NCBI GenBank assembly: GCA_022711755.1
Contig: JAKLEA010000008.1
Location: forward strand, 124,001 to 188,000
Reading direction: 5' to 3'
DNA from: Planctomycetota bacterium
GTDB lineage: Bacteria; Planctomycetota; Brocadiia; SM23-32; JAKLEA01
Length of the DNA: 64,000 nucleotides
Positions 16,971 to 27,700 of this stretch are shown piece by piece. The translations under genes were made by a program, and so were the position numbers. Position 1 is the first letter of the stretch. Each line of letters starts with the position of its first letter. The notes below the pieces were generated by a model, which saw nothing but the letters and a program-made list of their open reading frames with translations, made no database searches and was not told the DNA's origin.

Positions 16971-16999
16971 TGCGCGGCGATTCTTTTTGGCATATGCTG
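16971..16999 (+). promoter_or_regulatory. Possible promoter of the zinc-ribbon gene
   Basis: TTGCGC (16971-16976), a 17-nt spacer and TATGCT (16994-16999) in an AT-rich stretch between hldE and 17054. The -10 is good and the -35 moderate. Confidence 0.4.
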
Positions 17000-17053
17000 T
17001 CAAGCCATCCGCAGGAAATCCGCGAGGCGTTTGCACAGGGGAGGAACAGGAAC

Positions 17054-17362
17054 ATGCCGATCCGTTTTAAGTGCAAAGAGTGCGGGGAGCGACTCGAAAT
17101 GCCGTCAAGTCATTTCGGGCGCAGGGCTTTCTGTACAGAATGCGGGAAGTCCATTCTTGTGCCGTTGCCGGTGGCCCATGCATGCGACAAGTGCGGCAAG
17201 TCCCGCGTCATGGACGGACGACGGGACGGGCAGATATGCCAATGCGGAGGCCAAATGAAGGCCACGCAGATGTTTATCAAGAAACTGCCGGGCGAGATGT
17301 CCCGGACTTATGACGTTGATGAGTTGATGAAGGAAATCGGCAGCGAGACCGGCGATCTGTAG
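17054..17362 (+). CDS. Small zinc-ribbon protein
   Basis: 102 residues from ATG 17054 (GGGGAGG at 17038-17044 and CAGG next to the start). Two to three CxxC pairs: FKCKECGERLEM, AFCTECGKSILV, HACDKCGKSRV, plus QICQCGG. The first two form a treble-clef/zinc-ribbon like that found at the N-terminus of many planctomycete-type signalling and secretion proteins. The C-terminus is charged without a recognised domain. A cytoplasmic nucleic-acid or protein-binding role is possible. It converges on the lyase gene with only 14 bp between stops. Confidence 0.75.
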   Translation: MPIRFKCKECGERLEMPSSHFGRRAFCTECGKSILVPLPVAHACDKCGKSRVMDGRRDGQICQCGGQMKATQMFIKKLPGEMSRTYDVDELMKEIGSETGDL

Positions 17363-17376
17363 CAGGACCCAGTCGG

Positions 17377-20148
17377 TCACTTCACAGGCTGAATCCTTAT
17401 TGTCAGAACATCCTGAGCGTCACCGCTGACGAGACGCCAATCGGCGTCTTCAAATTCAACCTCTACCGCGCCCGCTCCGTCCTTGAGCATCATACTGACA
17501 CCAGCGGCTTCCAGCGACTTTGATCCGGCCAAGGCAATACGCTCGGTCTGTCCGTTGGCCGCGCGACGGACAGCGCAGACGTCGCCGTCAAGAACCAGCC
17601 CCCATTCCTTGACAACGCATCCCTTCCCGCCGGACTCAACGACGAGATCGGCGACGCCGTCGGCGTGCGAGATTTCCAGGGCGACGACTGAATCCGGCGA
17701 TTTATTCCCGGCGCGGTCCGTCGGTTCCATCCGGCGGGCTTTGCTGATGAAAGGTTTACCCTCGTAGGGATCAATCACAGACACGAAGGTCGTATCCAGC
17801 GGAACATTCCCGGATTTTCTGCCGACCATTATTCGTGGAATCCATGCGTCTTCATTCTCAACGAAGCTGTTGATCGAAACCCACCCCTCACAGAGCGACG
17901 CGCATGCGCCGCGCGTGAAATCCGTGTGCCTGACGCGCAGATCGCGCTGCTGGGGCAGAAGTTTCAGGCGATCCTCAACCTTCCATTCGACTGACCAGCC
18001 CGGTTGCGGCGACGGATCTGTGCGGAAGCTCCGCATCTCCGTCTTGCGCCCGAAATCGGGGGCCGATTCCAGCTTCAATCCCGCGACGGCCACGTCACCG
18101 AAGTGGCTGTGCGCGAACTTGGCGTGTTCTTTCCCGCCGACGACGCGGAAGACGTCCACAACGTAAAAATCAACAGGAGAAACATTGATCATGATCGCCG
18201 ATCGCTCATAGACTCCGCCATCTGCCAGTTCAGGACAGGAAGCGCGAATCGCCTTGAGCATTCCGCAATCCGCCCAAAGCGTTGTCCGCCCCTGGGCGGA
18301 ATCCTGGTTTTCTCCGTCAAAGACAACCGTGCAGTGCGCCGACGTCATCGTGTACCATACGGCTTTCGGCGCGCCCCAGCCGCCGTAATTCACCGGCGGA
18401 TATCCGAAATCGGGCATGAGGTCCAGCCCCTTTGCGAACAGGCCGAGATTCATGCCGTCGTGGTGGCTGTGCGCCCCGCCGGAATCGTAATCAAGCCAGA
18501 GCGCGCGACGATCAGCGCCCTCCCCGGCGCGCAGGATCGCCAGACGCCATTCCTGCTTGTTCACGCTGGCCAGGCGCGGCTCGGTCCCTTCCTTTGCAAT
18601 GACCGCCTCAATACGTTTCTGGAACGCCTCCGGGTCTTCCGCGAAAAGGTCATACGGCATGTCCTTTGAGGAATTACCGTTTGCGCGATACAGAATCTGA
18701 GCGAAACCGGCGTCGCCGGTTATATCACAAAGGGAACCCAGGAATGTATGCATCGAAGGCGACATGCCGGGATTCTTCGAGAGGCTGACGCCGCAGTATC
18801 CCGAGAACGGCCGCGCGTATGATCCGCTGTCGCCGCACGTGGGGTAATACTTGTCCAGGCAGAGCGTGTCGAGGTGGAATCGGAACATCTGATGAATTCG
18901 GGGGTGACGTTTCAGGATTTCAGGCAAAAAGGTCGGGTCCATCTGGGCGTATTGCGCCAGCAGCCACGCCGTTCCGTTGACGGCATAGGCGGTATACCCC
19001 GCAAGCCCCTTTTCGCCCGTCACGCCGTCAACCCTGGTTGCGCGCTCAAGGACTCCGTCCAGTATCTTCATCACCTCTTCGCGGTTGGACGGCCAGCCGA
19101 GGACGGTCTTGGCGAAGGCGATGGTCGTGTCGGTCTGCGGGTAATTGGATTCGATTTTCTTGCGGCTTGTGACGCAATCCCGCAGAATTCGATCCTCGAT
19201 GTTACGTTGTATGTCTCCGAAAGTCTTTTTCGGATTGTCGAGCTTGAATCGCTCTGACTTTCCGGCCAAAAAGGATACAAGCTCGGCGTCGCCCCTGATC
19301 GCCTCGAAAATCTGATCGTATGCGATGACCATCAGACGCGTTTCGTAGCATGCGTCGTGCCATGTCGAGACATAGCCCGCCGCGCCCCGAACCTCGTAGA
19401 CCAGCCCCTCCTTGCCGAAGTCGAAGGATGGATAAAGGTCGGCGACCCGGTCGAGCAGGATTCCGGCCTTGTGCGCGTAAATCTTTTCGCCGGTGACCGA
19501 ATACGCGTCCGCCATCGCGCGGATGCCGTCAACGATCGCCCTTTTGAACTGGCCATAGATGAGATACGCTCCGATGAAGCGCCATCGCTTGTCGCCATCA
19601 ACGTATCCCTCCCCGTCGTCAACGCCGAAACCGCGAAGCGGATCGTTGGCGTCCGGGTGTTCCTCATTGAAGAGCAGGGATCGGTCGGCGCGCGCCGGAT
19701 CGAAGACGTTATGCTCATCCAGCCCGGAGCGATAGAACTTTCCGAAATCGTTCTTGGGGAAGAACTCGTTGCAATGCGGGCACTGTGTCTTCCACGGATG
19801 GTTGAAGGGGTCCATGCGCCAGTTGTACATGGGCACGCCCTTTTTACATGCGGGACAGTATCCGTTGGACCAGACCATCCAGGAGCGGCTGATAGTGTTG
19901 CCGAACATGAGGCTCCAGAGGTCCTCATCGGAAATCTGCGTCCAGGGTTGCGCCGCCTTGACGATTGCGTCGCGGTTTTCCGCCGCCCATGGGTATTTCT
20001 CCGCGTTGGACCGCGCCGTCTGGATCAGGCGATTGGGGTAGAACACGCCGGATTCCTTTCGCGCGGCGTCTTCAGCCGGCAGCGCGGCGCCGGACAGCAC
20101 AAGCGCGGTGATTCCCACAGCCGTCGGAATTGTCAATCTGCATGGCAT
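17377..20148 (-). CDS. Secreted heparinase II/III-like polysaccharide lyase
   Basis: 923 residues with a signal peptide (ITALVLSGAALPAE). After the start of the alpha/alpha-toroid (VFYPNRLIQTARSNAEKYPW) is a zinc knuckle with two CxxC pairs (GYCPACKKGV and TQCPHCNEFFPKNDF, about 95-135) typical of this superfamily. The heparinase II/III motif appears as GAHSHHDGMNLGLFAKGLDL, followed by PDFGYP and VVFDGENQDS. Such enzymes cleave uronic-acid polysaccharides (heparin-like, alginate, ulvan-like) by beta-elimination; the exact substrate is unknown. It lies 33 bp after the Kelch lipoprotein and probably shares its mRNA. It is a distant paralogue of the gene at 24751. Confidence 0.82.
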   Translation of the reverse strand: MPCRLTIPTAVGITALVLSGAALPAEDAARKESGVFYPNRLIQTARSNAEKYPWAAENRDAIVKAAQPWTQISDEDLWSLMFGNTISRSWMVWSNGYCPACKKGVPMYNWRMDPFNHPWKTQCPHCNEFFPKNDFGKFYRSGLDEHNVFDPARADRSLLFNEEHPDANDPLRGFGVDDGEGYVDGDKRWRFIGAYLIYGQFKRAIVDGIRAMADAYSVTGEKIYAHKAGILLDRVADLYPSFDFGKEGLVYEVRGAAGYVSTWHDACYETRLMVIAYDQIFEAIRGDAELVSFLAGKSERFKLDNPKKTFGDIQRNIEDRILRDCVTSRKKIESNYPQTDTTIAFAKTVLGWPSNREEVMKILDGVLERATRVDGVTGEKGLAGYTAYAVNGTAWLLAQYAQMDPTFLPEILKRHPRIHQMFRFHLDTLCLDKYYPTCGDSGSYARPFSGYCGVSLSKNPGMSPSMHTFLGSLCDITGDAGFAQILYRANGNSSKDMPYDLFAEDPEAFQKRIEAVIAKEGTEPRLASVNKQEWRLAILRAGEGADRRALWLDYDSGGAHSHHDGMNLGLFAKGLDLMPDFGYPPVNYGGWGAPKAVWYTMTSAHCTVVFDGENQDSAQGRTTLWADCGMLKAIRASCPELADGGVYERSAIMINVSPVDFYVVDVFRVVGGKEHAKFAHSHFGDVAVAGLKLESAPDFGRKTEMRSFRTDPSPQPGWSVEWKVEDRLKLLPQQRDLRVRHTDFTRGACASLCEGWVSINSFVENEDAWIPRIMVGRKSGNVPLDTTFVSVIDPYEGKPFISKARRMEPTDRAGNKSPDSVVALEISHADGVADLVVESGGKGCVVKEWGLVLDGDVCAVRRAANGQTERIALAGSKSLEAAGVSMMLKDGAGAVEVEFEDADWRLVSGDAQDVLTIRIQPVK

Positions 20149-20181
20149 TTTGTTTTTGCTCCCATGTTCGCGGATTCTTTT

Positions 20182-21357
20182 TTAATCAGCGCCGGCGCTC
20201 TTAATTCGACCTCTGAACACGCACGGAATCCGTTTTGATCCGGGAATCTCGCCGGTGACGTTCATCATCGTGTTATCGTCAAGCCAGACCATGCGGGTGT
20301 CGTTAATCGCCTTCGGCATCGGCGTGGCCTCTGAAAAGAGATTGGTCTCTGTGTCGTAGACGATCACGCGGTTTGAGAATCCTTCCGAGTCGCAGCCGTA
20401 ACGGGGGCGCGTCGCGCCGTCCGGATTGAGAACCTGACGCCCGCAATATCCGCCGAAGAGCAGAACGTAACGATCCTGATATGCCAGAGATGACCATCCC
20501 CCGCACGGGAATGGCAGGTCGCGTATTCGCGTCCATTGGCGAGAATCCGGATCGTATCGCCAGTTGTCCGCGCAATTCCATGCCTCTGGTTTGTCGCCTC
20601 CTCTGCAAGCAACGCCGCCGAAGACGTAGAGTCTTCTGCGTATCGCCTCCATTGCATGGTGGGAGCGATGTGTTCCGGGCAGTTCCGGCAATTGCTCCCA
20701 TCCTTTTCCCGCATCGGACAGGTCAAGCGCTTCCAGGTGGCGTCCAACGCCTTGATATTCTGAATCCCAGCCTGCGCGAAGGCCGTCCTTTGCGTAGTTG
20801 GCCCCTCCCATGACATAGAGCCTGTCGTCAGCCGGCGCGCAACCGAATTCTGCCGTGTCGAAGAGCATGTCTGGAAGCCGCTCCCATTTCCATGCGCCTT
20901 CAACTTGAAAGAGACGATAGGCATCCCGGAAGCAGAATGGTTCGGCATAGCTTTGTCCGCCGAGGATGAAGACGCTCCGGCCATCTCCGGCGGAATATGC
21001 GCCATAAGCTCTGGCAATCCCCGGGAATAAAGGTCTGGTAAGCGTCCATTCCTTCGTCGGGATATGAAATAAGGCCAGCATACGGTGATAACCGTCGTGA
21101 TAACCGGGAATGTTTTTTAATTCGTCAGGGACTTCGCGTCCGAAACCTGTCGCATAAATAACGTAGTTGTCAATGCGTCCGATCGTTCCGCCGTTGCAGA
21201 CCCACGGGAATTCCTGCTCCTGTTTCCAGTCTATCAGGATTTGCATTTTGATACCTGACTGCGGTGTTATGTCTTGAAGGTCGGAAATGGTTGATTTGGA
21301 GCATCCGATGATGATTAGCGGAAACGTCAGCATCGCATATGCGCCGGCGTGACGCAT
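20182..21357 (-). CDS. Kelch-repeat beta-propeller lipoprotein
   Basis: 391 residues. The lipoprotein signal LTFPLIIIGC puts Cys at about 19. The body carries Kelch-type blades: GRSVFILGGQSYAEPF, DRLYVMGGANYAKDG, RRLYVFGGVACRGG and RYVLLFGGYCGRQ, each with the double-Gly after a hydrophobic strand and later Tyr/Trp. Kelch propellers in secreted bacterial proteins bind or modify glycans (N-acetylneuraminate epimerase, galactose oxidase). No copper-ligand set is evident, so binding or isomerase-like activity is more likely. It sits between kinase-FHA and lyase genes on one strand with 32-33 bp gaps, so an operon is likely. Confidence 0.78.
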   Translation of the reverse strand: MRHAGAYAMLTFPLIIIGCSKSTISDLQDITPQSGIKMQILIDWKQEQEFPWVCNGGTIGRIDNYVIYATGFGREVPDELKNIPGYHDGYHRMLALFHIPTKEWTLTRPLFPGIARAYGAYSAGDGRSVFILGGQSYAEPFCFRDAYRLFQVEGAWKWERLPDMLFDTAEFGCAPADDRLYVMGGANYAKDGLRAGWDSEYQGVGRHLEALDLSDAGKGWEQLPELPGTHRSHHAMEAIRRRLYVFGGVACRGGDKPEAWNCADNWRYDPDSRQWTRIRDLPFPCGGWSSLAYQDRYVLLFGGYCGRQVLNPDGATRPRYGCDSEGFSNRVIVYDTETNLFSEATPMPKAINDTRMVWLDDNTMMNVTGEIPGSKRIPCVFRGRIKSAGAD

Positions 21358-21389
21358 TGAATTTCAACCTTCTCGAAAAATGCGCAAGT

Positions 21390-23333
21390 TCATCCCTGGA
21401 TACGGAAATTCGTCGAGCCGATGCGCAGTCTGTCGCCGGATTTCAGGATGGCTTTTCCGGCCACGCGTTTCTCATTATGGAAGGTTCCGTTGCTGCTGCC
21501 GAAATCGGTGACGATCACAGTTCGCTCTTTCTGGGTGACCGAACAGTGGCGTCTGCTGGTGCGTTTGTCAATAAGCAGCACGTCGCAGCCGACCTTTTCA
21601 CGCCCGAAGATGATCTCAATCCCCGCGCTCAGCACAATTTCATCGCCCTTGATGCCGTCAGGGATCAGGCGCAGGGCGCCGTTGGGCGGGTTTTGAATCA
21701 GTTGCCGCGCGGCGTGGCTCAACGCATATACAATCTTGGCTCCGGAAGGTTCTGTAGGTTTTGGAGGGGATTGCGGGACTGCGCTATACAACGTCGTTCT
21801 TGTCTCCCTCGTTGTTACTGGATCAGGTCTGGGTTCATCGCGCCCCCGCAGAGCGCTGACGGTATCTGCGCCGGACGATGTCGTCTGCGGGCGCAGGTTC
21901 GGACGCATTTTGGCTTTTTTGAGTCTGTCAGCCAGGCCGGAGGAATGAGCAGGGATGCGGTGTTCCTGTTCGGGCTTATCAGGTTTTGCGGCGTCCTTCT
22001 CAAACTTCTCAACCGGCGTGACTGAGCCTGGGCTTGGCGTTTCGGGGCCTGGAGATATGTCACCGGGGGAGTCTGAGTGATCTTCATCAATATCAGATTC
22101 GCCTACTCCGCCAAGAAGGTCTTCCGGGGATGCGTCGGGTTTGGGCGGCAGCCGCACTGGGGCCGGACCTGCATCGTCAAACAGCAGGTTCACCGGCACG
22201 TTATCGTCCATGGGTTCTCCCGGCAGGCCGGCAGGGATCGTGCGGTCCGAAGCATGGTCCATCTCCTTTTCGGCCTGTTTCAGGTCAATGACCAACTCGG
22301 CGGGGGTCTGATACCTTGCGTCCGGATTCTTCTCAACCATCCGGGCAACAATCGCGTTGGTGCGCTCAGATATCTCAGGCACGAATTCCTTGACGGTCGG
22401 GCATGGTGTTCTGATATGGTCAGTTAGAACTTCCGCCGGCGTGCCGTAGAAGGGGGCCTCGCCGACGAGCATGTGGAACATGGTAATGCCAAGCGAGTAT
22501 ATATCCGCTCGGACGTCAATATCCTCCTTTGCCATGGCCTGCTCCGGGGCGATATATTTTGGCGTGCCGACCGCCGTGAAACGACCGGTGGTCTCCGTGT
22601 CGCCCTGATCCTCGTCGGTTCCCGGCGCTCCTACGAATTTGGCCAGACCGAGGTCGGTAAGCTTGGCCCATCCGTCCTTGCTGAGAAGTATGTTGCCTGG
22701 TTTGATATCGCGGTGAACAAGGCCTGCCTTGTGAGCGTGGTCAAGCGCTTCGGCAATCTGTCTGATTATCTCCAGCGTGCGCTGCTCGCTGAGTCGGGTT
22801 TCCTTCTTCAGGATGCGGCTCAGAGATGTGCCGTCCACGTATTCCATGGCCAGATAGCACGTATCTTCATGCCGCCCGCAGTCGTGGGCGATGACCATGT
22901 TCGGGTGGTTCAACCGCCCGGTGTAGCGCGCAGTCTTGATAAAACGGTCAACCCACTGCGCATCGGTGATCAGTTTCTTGGCAAGGATTTTCAGGGCGAC
23001 TACGCGGTCCATACTGACCTGTCGCGCCAGGTATACGACGCCGGAGCCTCCCTTGCCGATAGGCTTGATAATTTCATATCCTGGAACCGCCGGGGGTTGG
23101 CTTATGAACTGTACAGCAGCATCGTTCTGCGACCTGGCAGTCGCGCTTGCCGACGCGTCCGGAGTGGCATCAATAGTCGCTGCGCCTTCCGGGGAAGCTT
23201 CGCTTGCGTCGCGTGAAATCTCCTCCTGGGCAGTGACTTCTGCTTCCGGTCCGGCCTTCCCGTTATCTGTTTCTGACTCCTTCACAGATGAGCCTTCGGT
23301 GTTCGCGCCCCCGGCATTATTTTTCCCACCCAT
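21390..23333 (-). CDS. Ser/Thr protein kinase with C-terminal FHA domain
   Basis: 647 residues from ATG 23333; the promoter at 23351-23379 would start transcription near 23344, so the GTG at 23345 is less likely. An acidic, Ala/Ser-rich N-terminus (about 1-80) precedes a PknB-type kinase domain: GKGGSGVVYLA, VALKILAKK, LVHRDIKPGNILLS, DLGLAKF (Leu in place of the usual Phe of DFG) and GTPKYIAPEQA. After a Pro/Asp-rich linker comes an FHA domain: FGREKVGCDVLLIDKRTSRRHC and DFGSSNGTFHNEKR. No membrane segment is visible, so it is cytoplasmic, unlike classical PknB. It probably self-recruits through phosphothreonine binding. It is upstream of the Kelch and lyase genes on the same strand. Confidence 0.92.
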   Translation of the reverse strand: MGGKNNAGGANTEGSSVKESETDNGKAGPEAEVTAQEEISRDASEASPEGAATIDATPDASASATARSQNDAAVQFISQPPAVPGYEIIKPIGKGGSGVVYLARQVSMDRVVALKILAKKLITDAQWVDRFIKTARYTGRLNHPNMVIAHDCGRHEDTCYLAMEYVDGTSLSRILKKETRLSEQRTLEIIRQIAEALDHAHKAGLVHRDIKPGNILLSKDGWAKLTDLGLAKFVGAPGTDEDQGDTETTGRFTAVGTPKYIAPEQAMAKEDIDVRADIYSLGITMFHMLVGEAPFYGTPAEVLTDHIRTPCPTVKEFVPEISERTNAIVARMVEKNPDARYQTPAELVIDLKQAEKEMDHASDRTIPAGLPGEPMDDNVPVNLLFDDAGPAPVRLPPKPDASPEDLLGGVGESDIDEDHSDSPGDISPGPETPSPGSVTPVEKFEKDAAKPDKPEQEHRIPAHSSGLADRLKKAKMRPNLRPQTTSSGADTVSALRGRDEPRPDPVTTRETRTTLYSAVPQSPPKPTEPSGAKIVYALSHAARQLIQNPPNGALRLIPDGIKGDEIVLSAGIEIIFGREKVGCDVLLIDKRTSRRHCSVTQKERTVIVTDFGSSNGTFHNEKRVAGKAILKSGDRLRIGSTNFRIQG

Positions 23334-23350
23334 TTTCCACACCACTTACC

Positions 23351-23379
23351 ATCATATTGCAAATGGCGCATACGGGCAA
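23351..23379 (-). promoter_or_regulatory. Promoter of the kinase-FHA/Kelch/lyase operon
   Basis: Read on the minus strand: TTGCCC (23379-23374), a 17-nt spacer and TATGAT (23356-23351), ending about 18 bp before ATG 23333. The -10 matches consensus at 5 of 6. Confidence 0.45.
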
Positions 23380-23506
23380 TATCAGGCGCGGGAATTTCCA
23401 AAATATCATCGTATCCGGGTTGAATTTCAACGCTTTACAAGGCATTCTGAAAGACAGCAAATCTGGAGTCCGGAATCATCTCCGCAAGCCGCATGGAGGA
23501 ACTCGA

Positions 23507-24721
23507 ATGGCCGCGCGAGATCGAAGCGTTGCAAAATCATGGTCCCTGTATGAGCATGCCTGTCGAAGAATCCCGCTCGGCACTCAGACAAACAGCAAGG
23601 CGCCTTCCCGCGAACTTCAGGGAATCGAGCCGTGCTTCGTCCGCCGTGGGGATGGCGCGAGTATATGGGACGTTGACGGCAACGAATATCTCGATTTCCG
23701 CTGCTCCCTGGGGCCGATAACGCTTGGGCATAACTTCCCTGCCGTCACCCGCGCTGTAATGGAACAACTCTCCAACGGGACGACATTCAGTTACCCCTGC
23801 CCGCTGGAACTCGAAGTTGCGGAACTGCTCTGCGCAACCGTTCCCTGCGCCGAGATGGTCCGCTTCCTCAAGACCGGAGGCGAGGCAATGGCTGCCGCAT
23901 TCAAGGTCGCAAGGGCCTTTACGGGCAGGGACGTCATCCTGCGCTGTGGATATCACGGCTGGCTGTCTGCCACAGATCAACCCGGCGTCCCGCAGGAGGT
24001 GAACCGTCTGTTCCCAAGTTTTGGTTATGGCGACGTTGATGGACTTCGCAAACTTGCTGAACAACATTCAGAACGACTGGCCGCAATCAGTATTGCCGCC
24101 TCCTACTCCCATCTCTCGCCTACTGACCTCTTTCTATCTGAGGCAAGAAAGGTGGCAGACAATCTTGGCGCGCTGCTGATCTTTGACGAGATCGTTACGG
24201 GATTCCGAGTTGCGCTGGGCGGTGTCCAGGAATATTTCCGCGTCAAGCCTGACCTGGCAGTCTTCAGCAAAGGCATGGCCAACGGTTATCCGATATCGGC
24301 GCTTCTAGGACGCGCGGAGATCATGCGCGCGCTGGAGAAAACTACTGTTTCCTCCACGTTCGGCGGGGAGGCGCTTTCTCTGGCGGCTGCGAAAGCGACA
24401 ATCGGCGTTTATCAGAATGAACCGGTAATCGAGCACATTTGGACGCTTGGCGAAAGGATGGTTCGAGGCGTCAATGAAATCTGCGCAAAAGCCGGAATGC
24501 CGATCCGCTACGTCGGATTGCCGTGTTGTCCGCAACTGATCTTTGACAGCGGCGATCCGAAGTCCGCCCACGACTTGCAGATAAAGCTGATGTCAGGTCT
24601 CATAAAGAGGGGTATAATCATTTATACAGTAACTTACGTGAATTATTCCCATAGCCTCGAGGACATTTCCCTGTTGCTTGCTGCCTGGCGGGAAACCGTT
24701 TCGGAGGAAATGCGCTTCTGA
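23507..24721 (+). CDS. Class III PLP aminotransferase (glutamate-1-semialdehyde aminomutase-like)
   Basis: 404 residues from ATG 23507, with GGAGGA 6 nt upstream. Features: DGNEYLDFRCSLGPITLGH (substrate entry), LIFDEIVTGFR with the PLP-pyridine Asp, and the Schiff-base Lys in VFSKGMANGYPISALLGR. It resembles HemL-type enzymes but also the sugar-amine branch of the family. No other haem gene is nearby; it is 29 bp upstream of a giant lyase, so a role in amino-sugar or amino-alcohol metabolism linked to polysaccharide use is as likely as tetrapyrrole synthesis. Any start further upstream would add about 70 residues of non-family sequence. Confidence 0.87.
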   Translation: MAARDRSVAKSWSLYEHACRRIPLGTQTNSKAPSRELQGIEPCFVRRGDGASIWDVDGNEYLDFRCSLGPITLGHNFPAVTRAVMEQLSNGTTFSYPCPLELEVAELLCATVPCAEMVRFLKTGGEAMAAAFKVARAFTGRDVILRCGYHGWLSATDQPGVPQEVNRLFPSFGYGDVDGLRKLAEQHSERLAAISIAASYSHLSPTDLFLSEARKVADNLGALLIFDEIVTGFRVALGGVQEYFRVKPDLAVFSKGMANGYPISALLGRAEIMRALEKTTVSSTFGGEALSLAAAKATIGVYQNEPVIEHIWTLGERMVRGVNEICAKAGMPIRYVGLPCCPQLIFDSGDPKSAHDLQIKLMSGLIKRGIIIYTVTYVNYSHSLEDISLLLAAWRETVSEEMRF

Positions 24722-24750
24722 TGCCCTTTTCATCTCATAGGAGGCTTTAA

Positions 24751-27700
24751 ATGCAGATTGCCAATGTGCGCGCGGTCGGCAGCATTGCGCTTTATATTAT
24801 CTTGTCAGCCGGGACAACTCTTTCAGAATCAATGACAACGGCTACCCCGGTTCCGAGGAATCAGCTTATCCCGTCCGGAGTCAAAGTTTATCCAACCGTA
24901 TATTTGACGCCAAAGGATATCGAACGGGCGCGCGCGAACGTTGAGAAATATGCATGGGCGCGGGAAACAAAGGAGGCGATAATCGCTTCTGCAGAAGGTT
25001 GGTTGCAGAAAGAGTCGGATTACTGGCTCAGCCGCCTGCCTGGTCCGAACGCCTGTTATGCCTATGGTTTCACAGGATGCCCAATCTGCGGGGCAAAATG
25101 GGGGACGTGGAAGGGGGCGAGGTGTGCATGGGATGATCCGGGGCATGTCACTTGCACAGGCGGACACAGGTTGCCAGATGCCGAACATCCCGATGACGGC
25201 AAGGGATACACAGCCCCAGATGGGCGGATTCATTATTTCGTTGGTTCGTATAACGCATGGGTGACTGAAAATCTGAGTCTGGATGCTATTCAGAATCTGA
25301 GCAAAGCATATGCATTGACCGGAGACGAGCGGTACGCCGAATCGGCTTCTGCGATTTTCGATGGTCTGGCGGCCATTTATTCTGAAAGCACGGCCGGATC
25401 ATGGGATTATCCCAGCGATCCTCCCAGCGGGCGCTTTGCCCGGCCTTGGTACCAGGTTGCAAGGGTTCTTGTCCATTACGTTGCGGCCTATGATCTGCTT
25501 TACTACAGCAAGTCGTTGGACATACCGTCGCAAAGAGAGGGCTTCACGCGAAGACGGAACATCGAGGAACGTCTTCTGATGGACGGCGCGTGGTATTGCT
25601 ACAGCCACAGTTTTTCCGGCGCGCTGCATAACGGTCATGCGGATTACATGAGGGGCGCCCTGGCGGTCGGTATTCTTCTCGGTGTGCCTGAATTCGTCAA
25701 GGTGTCAGTGAATGGGCCGTATTCGATAAGCGCAATGCTGGCCAATAACGTTGATCGCGACGGCAGATACTATGAAACATCGTTTGGTTATGCCATCCAT
25801 ACGCGACTTCTTTACCATACCTTCGCGGAACCGTTGCTTAATTGCCGGGTGGAGCCTTTCCCGGATGGTTATGATCTTTACAAAGATCGCCGCTTCGCCG
25901 GATTCCTCCTGCTTCCGGACGCTGTAGCCAATGTCTGCGGGCGCAGGCCGAATCTGGGCGACGACGGGCCGGACGTCAAGTTCGTGGCTCAGGCGGATAA
26001 TTCATTTCAGCGTATTGATAAAACATTTCTCGAATACCTGCTTGCCGGAACACGAAGTCCTGAAGCGCGAAGGCATCTGGAAAGTGTCCTGCTGACAGCC
26101 TGTCGGAGCGAAGAAGGCCGTATTGATGGCTCTCTGAGGGAATGGCTCTTATTCCATTATGATCCATTATCAGTTGTTGATACATCTTTGCCGGCTTGGC
26201 TTAAATCGCGTTGCGATGGTTCCTGGGTTATGGGGCAAAAGGGGATTGCATTTCTGAGAACGGGAAATGCCGGAACGGGCAGACAGGCCGTGGTCTTGCG
26301 TTACGGTCCGACTCTCAACCACGGCGATCCGGACGAACTGCACTTGTCATATTATGCGCAAGGTTACGAAATGACTTACGATCTAGGTTACGGATTGGGT
26401 TCGACGCACGCACACGTCGGATTCGCCAGCCAGACCATCAGCCATTGCACGGTGACGGTTGATGAAAAGAGCCAGATGGGCGCGGAGGGCAGCGGTGGAA
26501 GTCTTAATCTGTTCGCCTCCATGCCTGGGATTCAGCTTGTGGAGGCATCCAGCGAGAATGCCTACAGGGCGCAGAAGGTGGACCTGTATCGCCGCACACT
26601 GGCAATGATAGGCGAGGGCAACGACGCTTTTCTCGTTGATATCTTTCGCGTTCGCGGGGGAGCGCAGCACGACTTCTCGCTCAATTCCCACAGCCGGGAC
26701 ATAGAGATAGCAGGCGTTGTTCCGGACGCGGTCAGGGAGAAAGGATCGCTTGCCGGCGAGGACATTGAGTGGGGGCGCATGATCGGCAACGACGGGGACA
26801 TCAAAGGACATCCGAACAAACCATACTGGAATCCGCCGCCGGAAAACGGGTACGGATTCCTGCACAACATCCGATCCGGTCGTCCAACCGGGCCGTGGGG
26901 GATGACGTGGAGGATCGCACGTCCGCAGCCCGCCGCATATCGCGCAATTATCTGCCCGCAGGACGGCGACGAGGCGCTCATCTGCGATGCGCCGGGCATT
27001 TATCCCAATCTGCCGGACGCGACATACATTATTGAGAGGCGCAAGGGCGATTTCCCGCTGGCGAGCTGTTTTGCGGCGGTTCATCAGAGCGCCGGTCCCC
27101 CCTTCATTCCCGGTCTAATATCGTATAAAAGTCTGGATGAAATGCTTGTTGCCGCTTCGGCTGAAACGCGGATGCTTGACGATTTATGCATATTTATACT
27201 GAAAGCGACAAATGTCGGGCAGGAGGCTAGCTTCGCGAAGGCAATCGCGAAGCCGGGCAAGTATAAAGTTTCCGCCGACTTCCTCAAATCGCCGAGTTAC
27301 GGGGCCGCCGCGCTTTTCGTTGATGGACGGCAGTGCGGCGAGACGATTGATCTCATGGATTCTTCAGTGGGCGGGACGATTCGGATTTCAGCTCCGGAGA
27401 TCGAACTCGGAGCGGGGGATCACATCATCACAATCCGCGCCATGCCGACATCTGATGAACGAGGATTACGTTACATCGGCATCCAGTCGCTGCAGATTGC
27501 GCTGAGTAATGAGGCCGCGCCGCAGACGCAGTTCTCAATCAGCCGAACCGAACGCCTTGCGGTATCGCGGGAAAAGAATTCGCTGATCGAGCCTGTCGCG
27601 CTCCTGATTCACGCCGTCAAGGGCGAAGTTCTGTTTCTGAGCGGTTGCGCGGGGAACGGCGTTCAGAAATGCGAAATCGGCGGCGAATCCGTCGAATGGG

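Noticed and set aside
23288..23506. Longer N-terminus of the aminotransferase from 23288
   Set aside because: The added ~73 residues lack family similarity and overlap the promoter of the divergent kinase gene, whereas ATG 23507 has GGAGGA at 6 nt.
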